Assembly: GCA_016713735.1 (NCBI GenBank)
Contig: JADJOP010000004.1
Span: forward strand, 124,001 to 188,000
DNA length: 64,000 bases
DNA from: Bryobacterales bacterium
GTDB lineage: Bacteria; Acidobacteriota; Terriglobia; Bryobacterales; Bryobacteraceae
Direction: 5' to 3'
Both the position numbers and the translations under genes were made by a program. Below, in pieces: positions 8,948-17,778 of the stretch. The notes beneath the pieces are model-generated. The model worked only from the letters and a program-made list of their open reading frames with translations. It was not told where the DNA came from and ran no database searches. Each line of letters starts with the position of its first letter. The first letter of the stretch is position 1.

Positions 8948-10648
8948 ATGAATCCCACTGCCCCCCAAGATCCGGTTCAGAACGACCAGACCGGCTCCAC
9001 CCCAGAAGAATCTTTCGGCGATATCCTCTCGCAATTTGAGAGCGAGCATCGCCACTCGACGGAAGCCGTCGGCGAATCGGTGAACGGCACGGTTGTCTCC
9101 ATTGGTGAAGACGCCGTGCTGATCGACGTCGGCCGCAAGTCAGAAGGGGCGCTGGCGCTGGCCACCGTAACGGCGCCGGACGGCACCGTGATGGTGAAGC
9201 CGGGCGACCAGGTATCGGTGACCATCACCGGGCGGCATCCGGAAGGGTTCTACCTGCTGTCGAAGGTGCACGTGGCCGTTCCGAAGGATTGGAGCGGGCT
9301 GCAGCAGGCCTTCAACGACCGGGCGGTCATCTCCGGCACGGTGACCGAGGTGGTGAAGGGCGGCCTGCGCGTGGACGTGGGCGCGACGGCGTTCATGCCG
9401 GCATCGCGCAGCGGCGCGCGCGACGTGGCGGAGATGGAAAAGCTGGTGGGCACGCAGATTGAGTGCCGCGTCACGAAGCTCGATACGGAAAAAGAAGACG
9501 TGGTGGTGGACCGCCGCATTGTGCTCGAAGAGCTGGCGGCGAAGGCCAAGGAAGAGCGGTTCTCAGCCATCCAGGAAGGCACGGTGATGATGGCGACCGT
9601 GCGCAGCCTGACCGACTTTGGCGCGTTTTGCGACCTGGGCGGCGTGGACGGCTTGCTGCACATCTCCGACATGGCCTGGCAGCGCGTGGCCAAGCCCGAT
9701 GAGATTGTGAAGACGGGCGAGCAGATTCAGGTGAAGGTGCTGAAGGTCCAGCGGGAGAAGAAAAAGATTTCGCTCGGCCTGAAACAGTTGACCCCGGACC
9801 CGTGGTCAGTGGCCGCCGAGACGATTCACGTGGGCGACCGCGTGAAGGGCAAGGTGGTGCGGCTGGCTGATTTCGGCGCGTTCATCGAACTGCTGCCGGG
9901 CGTGGACGGGTTGATTCACGTGACGGCGCTGAGCTGGGACAAGCGCATTCGCAAGCCGGGCGACATCCTGAAGGTGGATGAGTACGTCGAGGCGGTGGTG
10001 CTGGGCGTGAACCTGGCGGACAAGAAGATTTCGCTGAGCCTGAAGCAGGCCATCGGCGACCCGTGGGAAGAGGTGGTGCGGCAGTACCCGGTGGGTTCGA
10101 TTGTGGAGAAGCCGGTAACGAGCCTGGCCAACTTCGGCGCGTTTGTCGAAGTGGAGAACGGCATCGAAGGCATGATCCACATCGGCGACATCACACGCGA
10201 GAAGCGGCTGCAGCACCCGAAGGAAGCGCTGACGGTGGGGCAGACGGTGAAGGCGCAGGTGACCGAGGTGGACAACGAGCGGCGCAGGCTGCGGCTGTCG
10301 ATCAAGGCGCTGGAGCCGACCTCGGCCGATATCTTCATTACCGAGAGCGAAGTGGGCTTAGTGGTGAGCGGGCGCGTGGTGAAGATGCGCGGCGAGCGGG
10401 CCGAAGTGGAACTGGGCGAGGGCGTGCACGCGATGTGCCGGCTGTCCGGTTCGGGCTCGGGCGAAGCGGGCGCGAAGGGGAGCGGCTCGGCGGACCTGGG
10501 TTCGCTGTCGGCGATGCTGGCGGCGAAGTGGAAGTCCGGCGGGCCGTCAATGGACCCGAACGCGCTGCGCGAAGGCCAGGTGCGGCGGTTCAAGATTGTG
10601 GCGATGGATGCGCAGTCGAAGAAGATTGAGGTGGAGTTGGAGAAGTAG
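8948..10648 (+). CDS. rpsA: 30S ribosomal protein S1
   Basis: A 566-residue protein with six consecutive S1 (OB-fold) RNA-binding repeats, matching the usual length of about 557 for S1. Repeats begin near residues 40 (GESVNGTVVSIGED), 125 (ISGTVTEVVKGGL), 210 (GTVMMATVRSLTDFGAF), 295 (GDRVKGKVVRLADFGAF), 380 (GSIVEKPVTSLANFGAF) and 465 (GLVVSGRVVKMRG). The middle three carry the canonical FGAF and DGLLHIS/DGLIHVT cores. S1 binds mRNA upstream of the start codon and helps load structured or weak-SD messages. The last repeat is followed by a Gly/Ser-rich linker (SGSGSGEAGAKGSGSAD) and a charged tail. The gene stands alone, with neither cmk nor ihf next to it. Confidence 0.95.
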   Translation: MNPTAPQDPVQNDQTGSTPEESFGDILSQFESEHRHSTEAVGESVNGTVVSIGEDAVLIDVGRKSEGALALATVTAPDGTVMVKPGDQVSVTITGRHPEGFYLLSKVHVAVPKDWSGLQQAFNDRAVISGTVTEVVKGGLRVDVGATAFMPASRSGARDVAEMEKLVGTQIECRVTKLDTEKEDVVVDRRIVLEELAAKAKEERFSAIQEGTVMMATVRSLTDFGAFCDLGGVDGLLHISDMAWQRVAKPDEIVKTGEQIQVKVLKVQREKKKISLGLKQLTPDPWSVAAETIHVGDRVKGKVVRLADFGAFIELLPGVDGLIHVTALSWDKRIRKPGDILKVDEYVEAVVLGVNLADKKISLSLKQAIGDPWEEVVRQYPVGSIVEKPVTSLANFGAFVEVENGIEGMIHIGDITREKRLQHPKEALTVGQTVKAQVTEVDNERRRLRLSIKALEPTSADIFITESEVGLVVSGRVVKMRGERAEVELGEGVHAMCRLSGSGSGEAGAKGSGSADLGSLSAMLAAKWKSGGPSMDPNALREGQVRRFKIVAMDAQSKKIEVELEK

Positions 10649-10675
10649 AGGCGTAATCCGCACTCGGGGCGCGGT

Positions 10676-12118
10676 TCAGCGCTGCGCCGTGGTCTTCTCC
10701 GGTCCGAACGCATACAACGCGCCGCGGGTGCGGATGTAGACAGTGTTGTCGACGATGGCCGGGGTGGCGTGGCAGATGTCGTCGAAGTCGCTTACGGCGA
10801 GGACTTCCCATTCGGGGCCGGCCTTGAGGGTGGCGAGTTTGCAGCCTTCGCTCATGACGAACACTTTGCCGTCGGCGGCGATGGGGGAGCTGTAGAAGGG
10901 CTCCTGGAGGCCGGGCAGGCGGCCTTGTTTGTGGACCTCTCCGGTTTTCGGGTCGAGCGTGGTCAGGATGCCGCTGTCTTTCACCATGTAGAGCACGCCG
11001 TTGTAGAGCAGGGGCGAGGGGACATTGGGGAGCGATTTGGAGTAAGTCCACTTGATGTTATGCGTCATGTCGCCGGAGCCGCCGAGTTTGATGGCGCGGA
11101 TGCCGTTGACGACGGAGCGCTTCGATTGGTAGAGCTTCCAGTCGCGCTCGCCTAAGTAGCCGTCGACGTCGAGGTCGTAGGAGACCCATTCCTTGGGGAT
11201 CTTGGGGTAGGTCGCGGCCAGCTCTTCCTTACTCAACTTACCGTCCTTGTTGGCGTCGAGTTTGTCGAGGGTTTCGCGGAAGGTGGGGATCACTTCCTGC
11301 TGGCCGGGGTCGGCCTCACCGGCCCAGCCTAGGACGTAGATATTCTCCGCGTCCATGACGGGGGTGGGCTTCAACTGCCAGGTGAGGCCGCGCGAATACC
11401 AAACCACTTCGCCTGTTTCCACCTGGTAAGCGGTGAGCTGATAGGAGCCGGCGAGCAGGACCTGGGCGGGGCCGTTGGCGGGCTTGTAGAGAATGGGCGT
11501 GGAGAAGCCGCGCGTGTATTCGGGGCGTTCGACGCGCCATTTCACCTTGCCGGTGTCCTTGTTCACGGCGAGGAAGAAGGAGCCGGATTCGGCGTCGCAG
11601 GGCTGCAGCAGCGTGGAGCCGGAGAGGACGGGCGAGGCGGCCTGGCCAAAGGGGTTGTTGAAGGGGCCGAGCGGCAGGCGCCAGCGCTCGCGGCCGTCGT
11701 GGGTGAACGAGATGAGGCCGAAGTCGACGAAGAAGGCGTAGACGTTCTGGCCGTCGGAGGTGGGCGTGGGCGAGGCGGGGGAGTTGGTTTTGTGGAGTTC
11801 CTGGGTGCGGGGGCGGGGGATGTCGCGGCGCCAGAGTTCGCGGCCTGAGGCGCGGTCGAGGGCGATGAGGAAGAGTTTGGGGCCGTCGAAGGCGGGGAGG
11901 AAGATGTGCTTGCCGACGACGATGGGCGAGGAGTGGCCGGCGGGGAGGGCGGTTTTCCAGCGGGCGGCGGCGGGGTCGAAGGAGGCGGGGATGTTGGTGG
12001 AGGGGGAGATGCCGGCGGAGTTGGGGCCGCGGAACTGGGGCCAGTCGGCGGCCTCGCCGAGGGCACAGAGGCCGAGGGCGCAGACAAGGGTGGCGAGGGT
12101 GGTGGCTCTCAAGCGCAT
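10676..12118 (-). CDS. Secreted PQQ-like beta-propeller protein with two EF-hand loops
   Basis: A 480-residue exported protein. A signal peptide (about residues 1-23, ending GEAA) precedes WPQFRGP, the N-terminal hallmark of PQQ-like (outer-membrane-assembly or quinoprotein-like) propellers. Repeated blades follow the pattern ALDRASGRELW, AVNKDTGKVKW and AYQVETGEVVW, with the conserved Asp/Glu-x-x-x-Gly-x-x-x-W. Residues 288-299 (DANKDGKLSKEE) and 315-326 (DLDVDGYLGERD) are canonical calcium-binding EF-hand loops inserted between two blades. The PQQ-contacting residues of true dehydrogenases are not recognisable, so catalytic activity is doubtful. It is divergent from the receptor gene at 12243 and has its own near-start TATGCT box. 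Confidence 0.85.
   Translation of the reverse strand: MRLRATTLATLVCALGLCALGEAADWPQFRGPNSAGISPSTNIPASFDPAAARWKTALPAGHSSPIVVGKHIFLPAFDGPKLFLIALDRASGRELWRRDIPRPRTQELHKTNSPASPTPTSDGQNVYAFFVDFGLISFTHDGRERWRLPLGPFNNPFGQAASPVLSGSTLLQPCDAESGSFFLAVNKDTGKVKWRVERPEYTRGFSTPILYKPANGPAQVLLAGSYQLTAYQVETGEVVWYSRGLTWQLKPTPVMDAENIYVLGWAGEADPGQQEVIPTFRETLDKLDANKDGKLSKEELAATYPKIPKEWVSYDLDVDGYLGERDWKLYQSKRSVVNGIRAIKLGGSGDMTHNIKWTYSKSLPNVPSPLLYNGVLYMVKDSGILTTLDPKTGEVHKQGRLPGLQEPFYSSPIAADGKVFVMSEGCKLATLKAGPEWEVLAVSDFDDICHATPAIVDNTVYIRTRGALYAFGPEKTTAQR
11141..11257 (-). other. Paired EF-hand insertion inside a propeller gene
   Basis: This segment of the preceding gene encodes both EF-hand loops (residues 288-326), with Asp at loop positions 1, 3 (second loop) and 5, Gly at 6, hydrophobic residue at 8 and an acidic residue at 12. 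The loops are separated by 15 residues, fitting a compact calcium-binding pair. Confidence 0.75.
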
Positions 12119-12124
12119 GGGGGC

Positions 12125-12130
12125 AGCATA
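12125..12130 (-). promoter_or_regulatory. TATGCT -10-like box 6 nt before the propeller start
   Basis: On the minus strand TATGCT is followed by 6 nt (GCCCCC) and then ATG at 12118. There is no Shine-Dalgarno sequence and no clear -35 box. The pattern recurs at other genes in the window and suggests a leaderless transcript. Confidence 0.45.
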
Positions 12131-12227
12131 CCGCAGGTAGGGGGCCGTGCGGGCGGCGGCGGGCGCGCAGGGGTAAGGATAGACCGCATCGTGACGGGGT
12201 GTTCATGGAACCGAAACGAGGGGTCGG

Positions 12228-12233
12228 TACCCT
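12228..12233 (+). promoter_or_regulatory. TACCCT -10-like box upstream of receptor gene
   Basis: TACCCT ends 9 nt before ATG 12243, and the gap lacks a Shine-Dalgarno motif. This is compatible with transcription starting at or next to the start codon. Confidence 0.35.
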
Positions 12234-12242
12234 AAGTTCCAT

Positions 12243-15200
12243 ATGAAGCTTTCTCAAATTGGTGGATTGCTATGTTTGGCCGGTTTGTCGGTGCTCAGCG
12301 TGCTGGGGCAGTCGACGACGGGCACGATTCTGGGGATTGTGAAGGACGCTTCGGGCTCGCTGGTGCCGTCGGCGAAGGTAGTGGTATTGAACACCGGCAC
12401 GAACGCGCGCGTGGAGACATTGAGCAACAACGAGGGCGCCTACACGGCGCCGCTGCTGCCCATCGGCAGCTATGCCGTGGAGGTGACGGCGACGGGATTC
12501 AAGACCTACCGGCAGGAGGGCGTGCGGCTACAGGTGAACCAGCAGGCGCGTGTGGACGTGACGCTCTCCGTGGGCGCGTTGAGCGAGACGATCGAGGTAA
12601 CGGCGGATGCGGCGGTGATCGAAACGACGACGTCGTCGGTGGGCAAGGTGGTGGACAACAAGCGCATTCGCGAGTTGCCTCTGAACACGCGCAACGTATA
12701 TGAGCTGATCCGGCTGACGCCGGGGGTGACGGGCGGCATTGGAAATTCACATAATCAGGTCGGTTACTCTGTAAATGGCGTGCGCGGCGGTTTGATGGAC
12801 ACGCTGGTGGACGGGGCGTCGGCGGCGTTTCCGACGGTGAATGGATTCCATGGGATTTCGGTATTTCCGAGCGTGGACGCGGTGGCCGAGTTCAAGGTGC
12901 AGGCGCAGAACTACAGCGCCGAGTTCGGGCGCTCGATGGGTTCTGTGTTGAACCTGGTGTACAAGAGCGGGACGAACGAGTTTCACGGCACGGCTTACAA
13001 CTTTTTGCGCAACTCGAAGTTGGACGCGAACAACTTCTTCAACAACGGGCGCGGGATCAAACTGGGCAGTTTCAAGCGGAATCAATTTGGCGGGGTGTTT
13101 GAGGGGCCGATCAAACGAGACCGGACGTTCTTCATGACGTCGCTGGAGATGTTGAGGCAGCGGAGCTTTTCCGAGGCGCAGACGACAGTGCCTACGGCGC
13201 TCGAGCGGCGCGGTGATTTTTCGCAGACGGCGGCGGGTGTGGGGCGGCCGATCCTCATTTACGATCCGCTGACGACGCGGGCCAATCCGGCGGGCAGCGG
13301 CAGCATCCGCACGGCGTTTCCGGGCAACCTGATTCCGGCCGACCGGTTTGATCCTGTGTCGCGCAACCTGCTGCGGTGGTGGCCGGAGGCGAACCAGGCT
13401 GGCATTCCGGGCACCAACCAGAACAACTTTTACAATGCAGGCTCTGCGCAGGTGGACACCGATAACTTTGACGTGCGCATTGACCATGATCTGACGGCGA
13501 CCCAGCGGATCTTTGGCCGCTATTCTTACCGCCGCTCCTACCAGGCGCCGCCGCAGTTGTTTCCCGGCGAGTTGGGCGTGGCCGAAGGGCGCATCAACCT
13601 GAACGATTGGGGCACGAACGCCGTGCTCGACTACGCGAATACGCTGAACGCATCGACGATCTGGACGACGCGTGTTGCGTTCGCGCGCAACAAGTATCTG
13701 TACGAGAACAACGGTCTCGGGTTCCTGCCTTCCTCGTTGGGCTTGCCGAGTTCGATTGATACGACGGCGGACCGGGCGATGTTTCCGAGCATCGGCGTGG
13801 CGGGCCAGCGGAGTTTGGGCGGTGGCGACCACCGGCAGTCGGGCTTCAATTCGTGGAGCCTGCTGTCAAACGTGTCGCAGGTGCGCGGTAAGCACTCCCT
13901 GAAGGCGGGTTACGAGGGCCGGCTGCTGTTGATCAACGTGTGGGAGGCGCGCAACGCAGGCGCTTTCAGCTTCAACGCGGGATTCACGCAGGGGCCGAAT
14001 CCGACGGTGGCGTCGGCGACGGCCGGTTACGGCTTCGCCAGCTTCCTGCTGGGCACGGGGTCGAGTGGCAACCTGCTGCAAGGCTGGAAGAACGTGGCTT
14101 CGGCGAGCACCTATCACGCCTTCTACATCCAGGACGACTGGCGCGTGACGAACAAGCTGACGTTGAACCTGGGGCTGCGCTACGACTTCGACATTCCGCG
14201 CACGGAACGCTATGACCGCATGAACTGGTTTGACCCCTCGGCGCCATCGCCGCTGAACAACGTGCCTGGGTATTCGAGTCTGACCGGCGGTGTGGTGTTC
14301 GTTGGTGTGAATGGCAATCCTCGGCGGCAGTACGAAGGCGACTACAACAACATCGCGCCGCGCGTGGGCCTTGCCTACCAGGTGGACGCAAAGACGGTGG
14401 TGCGGGCCGGATTCGGGCAACTGTTCGGACCCTCGACCATGGCCGCGCAAGGCACGGTGGGTCCGTATGGATTCCGCAATGACTATGTGTGGGTGACGAG
14501 CCTGGACAACGGGCTGACGCCGTTGAACTACCTGCGCAACCCATTTCCGAACGGCTTTCGGCCATTGCCGGGGGCGGCGGATGGATTGCTGACGGGCGCG
14601 GGGGGCACCATCGAGGCTCCCTTGCGCAACCAAGTGACGCCGTACACGCTGCAATGGAACCTGACGATACAGCGAGAGTTGCCCGGGCAGTTACTGTTTG
14701 AGATCGGGTATGTGGGTAACGGTGGGCGGCAACAGTCGCGCGGCGGTGAGGGCGGTTTCACGCTGAACCAGATCGATCCGCGGAATCTGTCGCTGGGCTC
14801 GCAACTGAACCAGCAGGTGGCCAATCCGTTCTTCGGGCGCGGGCTGGGCGGCGGGCTGGCCAACCGGACTGTGGCGCGGAGCCAGTTACTACGGCCGTAT
14901 CCCCAGTTTGGCGACATTCACCCGCTGTTTTCCAACGGCGGCAACACGAGCTATCACGGCCTGCAGATGACGTTTTCCAAGCGCTACGCGCAGGGCATCA
15001 CGTTTGAGGGCAACTACACGTTCTCCAAGAACCTGGCGCACGAAGAAAGCCACATGAACAGCTACGACATCTCGATCTCGAAAACAGTGACGTCGAACCA
15101 CCAGCCTCACCGCGCCATCCTCAGCGGCGTGTTTGAACTGCCGTTCGGCAAGGGGCGGCGGTGGGGGAGTTCCATGTCGCGCGCGGCCGATCTGTTCGTG

Positions 15201-15638
15201 GGCGGATGGCAGGTGAATGGCATCGTGACGCTGCAAACCGGCACACCGCTGTCGATTGGGGCAACGAACAGCATCGGCCTTTTCACAAAGGCGGCGCGGG
15301 CCAACAACAACGGCACGAGCGGGAAGAAGGACGGGCCGATTCGCGACCGGCTGAATGCTTACTTTGATAAAAGCGTGTTCAGCCAGCCGGGGCCGTTCAC
15401 GTTCGGCAATCTCGGCACACGGCTGCCGGACATCCTCAGCCCGTACGCCAACAACGTGGACTTCTCACTATTCAAGCAGTTCAGCGTCACCGAGCGCATG
15501 CGCCTGCAGTTCCGCGCCGAGGCGTTCAACGCCTTCAACCGGGTGCAATTCGGTAACCCGAATACGACGGTGACGTCGGGCTCGTTCGGGATCATTACGA
15601 GCCAGGCGAATTCGCCCGGCAACTGCAATTTGGGTTAA
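12243..15638 (+). CDS. TonB-dependent receptor-like protein with carboxypeptidase-regulatory domain; probable 3' frameshift
   Basis: A 1131-residue outer-membrane protein of the Oar/Solibacter receptor type. After a signal peptide (residues 1-22), residues about 25-110 form a carboxypeptidase-regulatory domain (TTGTILGIVKDASGSLVPSA, then YTAPLLPIGSYAVEV). A plug follows (LPLNTRNVYELIRLTPGV and later EFKVQAQNYSAEFGRSMG) and then a long beta-barrel with periodic WRVTNKLTLNLGLRYDFDIPRTE-like strands. Such receptors are thought to import large substrates or siderophores using TonB. The barrel ends abnormally with SPGNCNLG. One base further in frame the sequence reads RQLQFGLKLLF then TGA at 15650-15652, the expected closing strand ending in Phe. 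A one-base loss near CCC 15615-15617 is therefore likely. Confidence 0.85.
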   Translation: MKLSQIGGLLCLAGLSVLSVLGQSTTGTILGIVKDASGSLVPSAKVVVLNTGTNARVETLSNNEGAYTAPLLPIGSYAVEVTATGFKTYRQEGVRLQVNQQARVDVTLSVGALSETIEVTADAAVIETTTSSVGKVVDNKRIRELPLNTRNVYELIRLTPGVTGGIGNSHNQVGYSVNGVRGGLMDTLVDGASAAFPTVNGFHGISVFPSVDAVAEFKVQAQNYSAEFGRSMGSVLNLVYKSGTNEFHGTAYNFLRNSKLDANNFFNNGRGIKLGSFKRNQFGGVFEGPIKRDRTFFMTSLEMLRQRSFSEAQTTVPTALERRGDFSQTAAGVGRPILIYDPLTTRANPAGSGSIRTAFPGNLIPADRFDPVSRNLLRWWPEANQAGIPGTNQNNFYNAGSAQVDTDNFDVRIDHDLTATQRIFGRYSYRRSYQAPPQLFPGELGVAEGRINLNDWGTNAVLDYANTLNASTIWTTRVAFARNKYLYENNGLGFLPSSLGLPSSIDTTADRAMFPSIGVAGQRSLGGGDHRQSGFNSWSLLSNVSQVRGKHSLKAGYEGRLLLINVWEARNAGAFSFNAGFTQGPNPTVASATAGYGFASFLLGTGSSGNLLQGWKNVASASTYHAFYIQDDWRVTNKLTLNLGLRYDFDIPRTERYDRMNWFDPSAPSPLNNVPGYSSLTGGVVFVGVNGNPRRQYEGDYNNIAPRVGLAYQVDAKTVVRAGFGQLFGPSTMAAQGTVGPYGFRNDYVWVTSLDNGLTPLNYLRNPFPNGFRPLPGAADGLLTGAGGTIEAPLRNQVTPYTLQWNLTIQRELPGQLLFEIGYVGNGGRQQSRGGEGGFTLNQIDPRNLSLGSQLNQQVANPFFGRGLGGGLANRTVARSQLLRPYPQFGDIHPLFSNGGNTSYHGLQMTFSKRYAQGITFEGNYTFSKNLAHEESHMNSYDISISKTVTSNHQPHRAILSGVFELPFGKGRRWGSSMSRAADLFVGGWQVNGIVTLQTGTPLSIGATNSIGLFTKAARANNNGTSGKKDGPIRDRLNAYFDKSVFSQPGPFTFGNLGTRLPDILSPYANNVDFSLFKQFSVTERMRLQFRAEAFNAFNRVQFGNPNTTVTSGSFGIITSQANSPGNCNLG

Positions 15639-15652
15639 AGCTGCTGTTTTGA
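15613..15652 (+). other. Out-of-frame terminal beta-strand of the receptor
   Basis: From 15617 the +1 frame encodes RQLQFGLKLLF followed by TGA (15650-15652). This matches the C-terminal beta-signal, ending in Phe, that outer-membrane proteins need for BAM-mediated insertion. Adding one base in the CCC run at 15615-15617 would join it to the main frame as ...SQANSP-RQLQFGLKLLF. Confidence 0.7.
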
Positions 15653-15672
15653 TTCTTGCTGAGTGGGAGAGG

Positions 15673-15704
15673 GGCTGGAGACAAGTGAGTCCCCGGCCTT
15701 TCCT
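15673..15704 (+). terminator. Possible terminator between convergent genes
   Basis: GGCTGG (15673-15678) can pair with CCGGCC (15693-15698), including one G-U pair, across a 14-nt loop. A pyrimidine tract TTTCCTTTT follows. It lies between the receptor end and the convergent propeller gene. The stem is short, so support is weak. Confidence 0.3.
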
Positions 15705-15712
15705 TTTGGCGG

Positions 15713-17053
15713 CTACTCGGCGATGGCGACCAGGTGGCCGCGGGTGCGGTAATAGAGCACGCCGTCGCTGGCGGCGGGGGTGGCCATGGCGATTTCCCCG
15801 AGCAGGTTCTTGCCGAGGAGTTCGAATTGGGGGCCGGCGCGGATGACGTAGACCTCGCCCTCTTCGCTGGCGAAGTAGACTTTGCCGCCGGCGGCGATGG
15901 GCGATGAGGTGAAGCCGGTGGTGCCTTCGCCGAGGCGCTGGGTGTATTGCAGCTTGCCGGTGCGGGCGTCGTAGACCTTGAGGACGCCGCGGTCAGAGCA
16001 GGAATAGAGCAGGTCGCCGAGGATGAGCGGGGTCTGCATGTAGGCGCCGTTGCGGGGCTCCATCCAGGCCAGGCCGGGGCTGGTGGTGGTGGTGGCGGCG
16101 GGGGTGATGTCGCCGTTGGCGTCGGGCTTCACGGCGTAGAGCGGGGCGGGGCCGCCGTGGGCGTTGGTGATGAAGATGAGGCCGTGGGCGAGGACGGGGG
16201 TGGGGACGACGATGTCGCCGAGGGACTTCAAGCGCCAGAGTTCCTTGCCGGTGGCGAGGTCGTAGGAAGCGATGTAGGGCCAGCCGTTGGTGACGATTTG
16301 TGTGCGGCCGGCGGCGGCGATGACGGCGGGCGTGGACCAGCTATGGTGTGAGACGCCGTCGCGGTTCACGCGCCAGATCTCCTTGCCGGTGGCGGCGTCG
16401 AGGACTACAAGGAACGAGCCCTTCTTCTGGTCGCACTGCAGGATGACCTTGTCCTGGTAGAGGACGGGCGAGCTGGCGGTGCCCCACTGCAGGTCGTAGC
16501 CCTGCGGGCCGAGGTCGAAGGCGCCGAGGTCCTTGCTCCAGAGCAGCTTGCCATCGAGCGAATAGGCGTAGACGCCCTGCGAGCCGAAGTAGGCGATGAG
16601 GCGCTTGCCGTCGGTGGCGGGGGTGGAGTTGGCGTGGGTGGCTTTGGTGTGGCGCTTGGTGCGCGGGGCGGAGGATTGGGCGGTCTGCTGCCAGAGGGTC
16701 TTGCCGGTGCGCTTGTCGAGCGCGAGGACGACCCAGTTCTGGCGGCCGTTGTCGTCGGCGGGGTCGCCCGCGCCATAGAGGCCGACCTTGAGGGGCGCGT
16801 TGCCGGATTCGCTGACGGCCGAGGTGAGGAAGATGCGGTCGTCCCAGATGATGGGCGAGGAGTGGGCGAGGCCGGGGACGGGCACGCGGAAGCGGATGTT
16901 GCGCGCCGGGCCGGCGGTGGAGTCGGCGTTCCAGGAGGAGGCCAGTTTGCCAGGCGCGGTTCCCTGGGCGGCGGCGCCCCGGAAGGCGGGCCAGTGTTCG
17001 GCCTGGGCGGCGGAGGCGAGCGTGAGCAGGGCGGTCAACGCGAGGCGATACAT
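15713..17053 (-). CDS. Secreted PQQ-like beta-propeller protein
   Basis: A 446-residue exported propeller protein with a signal peptide (residues 1-18, ending ASAAQA). HWPAFRG, the same tryptophan-containing start seen in the 10676-12118 protein, follows directly. Blades carry ALDKRTGKTLW, VLDAATGKEIW, SYDLATGKELW and VYDARTGKLQY. It lacks the EF-hand insertion of its neighbour. Together the two propellers bracket the large receptor gene, with this one convergent to it. Their role is unknown; related proteins are abundant in acidobacteria and planctomycetes and may be scaffolds or non-catalytic quinoprotein homologues. A TACCAT box lies 6 nt upstream of the start. Confidence 0.85.
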   Translation of the reverse strand: MYRLALTALLTLASAAQAEHWPAFRGAAAQGTAPGKLASSWNADSTAGPARNIRFRVPVPGLAHSSPIIWDDRIFLTSAVSESGNAPLKVGLYGAGDPADDNGRQNWVVLALDKRTGKTLWQQTAQSSAPRTKRHTKATHANSTPATDGKRLIAYFGSQGVYAYSLDGKLLWSKDLGAFDLGPQGYDLQWGTASSPVLYQDKVILQCDQKKGSFLVVLDAATGKEIWRVNRDGVSHHSWSTPAVIAAAGRTQIVTNGWPYIASYDLATGKELWRLKSLGDIVVPTPVLAHGLIFITNAHGGPAPLYAVKPDANGDITPAATTTTSPGLAWMEPRNGAYMQTPLILGDLLYSCSDRGVLKVYDARTGKLQYTQRLGEGTTGFTSSPIAAGGKVYFASEEGEVYVIRAGPQFELLGKNLLGEIAMATPAASDGVLYYRTRGHLVAIAE

Positions 17054-17059
17054 GTTGCG

Positions 17060-17065
17060 ATGGTA
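17060..17065 (-). promoter_or_regulatory. TACCAT -10-like box 6 nt before start
   Basis: On the minus strand TACCAT, then CGCAAC (6 nt), then ATG at 17053. No Shine-Dalgarno sequence fits in the gap, so a leaderless transcript is likely. Confidence 0.45.
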
Positions 17066-17150
17066 GCGCGGGAGAAGGCTGGGATGGGGTGTGTGCTATC
17101 GTGGTTGCTGTCCCCCCGCGCGGCGTTCGTGGAGCGCAGTGCGCACGATC

Positions 17151-17226
17151 GGGCCGGTAGCTCAGTCGGTAGAGCATTTGACTTTTAATCAAAGGGTCGC
17201 GGGTTCGAGTCCCGCCCGGCTCACCA
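17151..17226 (+). tRNA. tRNA-Lys (UUU anticodon)
   Basis: A 76-nt cloverleaf with CCA encoded. The acceptor stem is GGGCCGG paired with CCGGCUC (one G-U pair). The D arm has AGCTCAGTCGGTAGAGC. The anticodon stem TTTGA/TCAAA holds loop CTTTTAA with TTT at 17184-17186. The T arm has GGTTCGAGTCC. It stands alone upstream of the DUF465 gene. Confidence 0.97.
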
Positions 17227-17489
17227 GTTTGTCCACCCGGACTGGTGGGTGACTGCCTCTCCTGTACGCACATGTCCGCTTTGGCTGGGAGTGGGGGTTT
17301 CCCCCTCATCAGGCAGTACCGATTGCCGTTGCCTCACGCCCCGGAACATGATAAGTTTGGGGCGGGAACGGAGACCGGTTGGCCAACGTCCCAGAGAACA
17401 GCACATGCTGCCTCAAGATCACCCACCGAGCAAACAGCACAACCTCAAAAGACTCGGCGTGGCGACCTCACCTCAAGGAGGACCCACTC
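17227..17489 (+). other. 263-nt spacer between tRNA-Lys and DUF465 gene
   Basis: No coding region is supported. A short imperfect hairpin (CCACC/GGTGG at about 17232-17248) follows the tRNA without a T-run. TTGCCT (17328-17333) and TAAGTT (17351-17356) with a 17-nt spacing are a weak promoter candidate for the downstream small gene. Confidence 0.3.
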
Positions 17490-17732
17490 GTGGAAGCACT
17501 TAAAACAGATGAAGAATTGAAGGCGCATCTGATGATGACGCACCCCGAATTCCGGCTGAACTACGAACAGCATCACGAATTCGAGCTCCGGCTGAATGAT
17601 CTGGAGTCAAAAGCTCACCTGAGCGACGACGAACAGATGGAAGAGGTCCGGCTGAAGAAACTGAAGCTTCATGCCAAGGACCGGATGCTGGAGATCATGG
17701 CCCGTTTCCGTACGGAGCATGTCACTGCGTAA
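17490..17732 (+). CDS. DUF465 (YdcH-like) small helical protein
   Basis: An 80-residue protein matching the DUF465/YdcH family of small antiparallel helical-hairpin proteins of unknown function. Diagnostic features are H-P-E-F near the start, the conserved EQHHEFELRLNDLE helix and the C-terminal EEVRLKKLKLHAKDRMLEIM, in which L-K-K-x-K-L-x-x-K-D is the family signature. GTG at 17490 is chosen because AAGGAGG (17475-17481) lies 8 nt upstream, and residues before it in the same frame have no family resemblance. It is followed by a long hairpin separating it from the convergent aminotransferase gene. Confidence 0.8.
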   Translation: MEALKTDEELKAHLMMTHPEFRLNYEQHHEFELRLNDLESKAHLSDDEQMEEVRLKKLKLHAKDRMLEIMARFRTEHVTA

Positions 17733-17778
17733 TGATCAGATGCGCCTTTGACGCATTGCAGTTGCACTGAGAGTGAAG

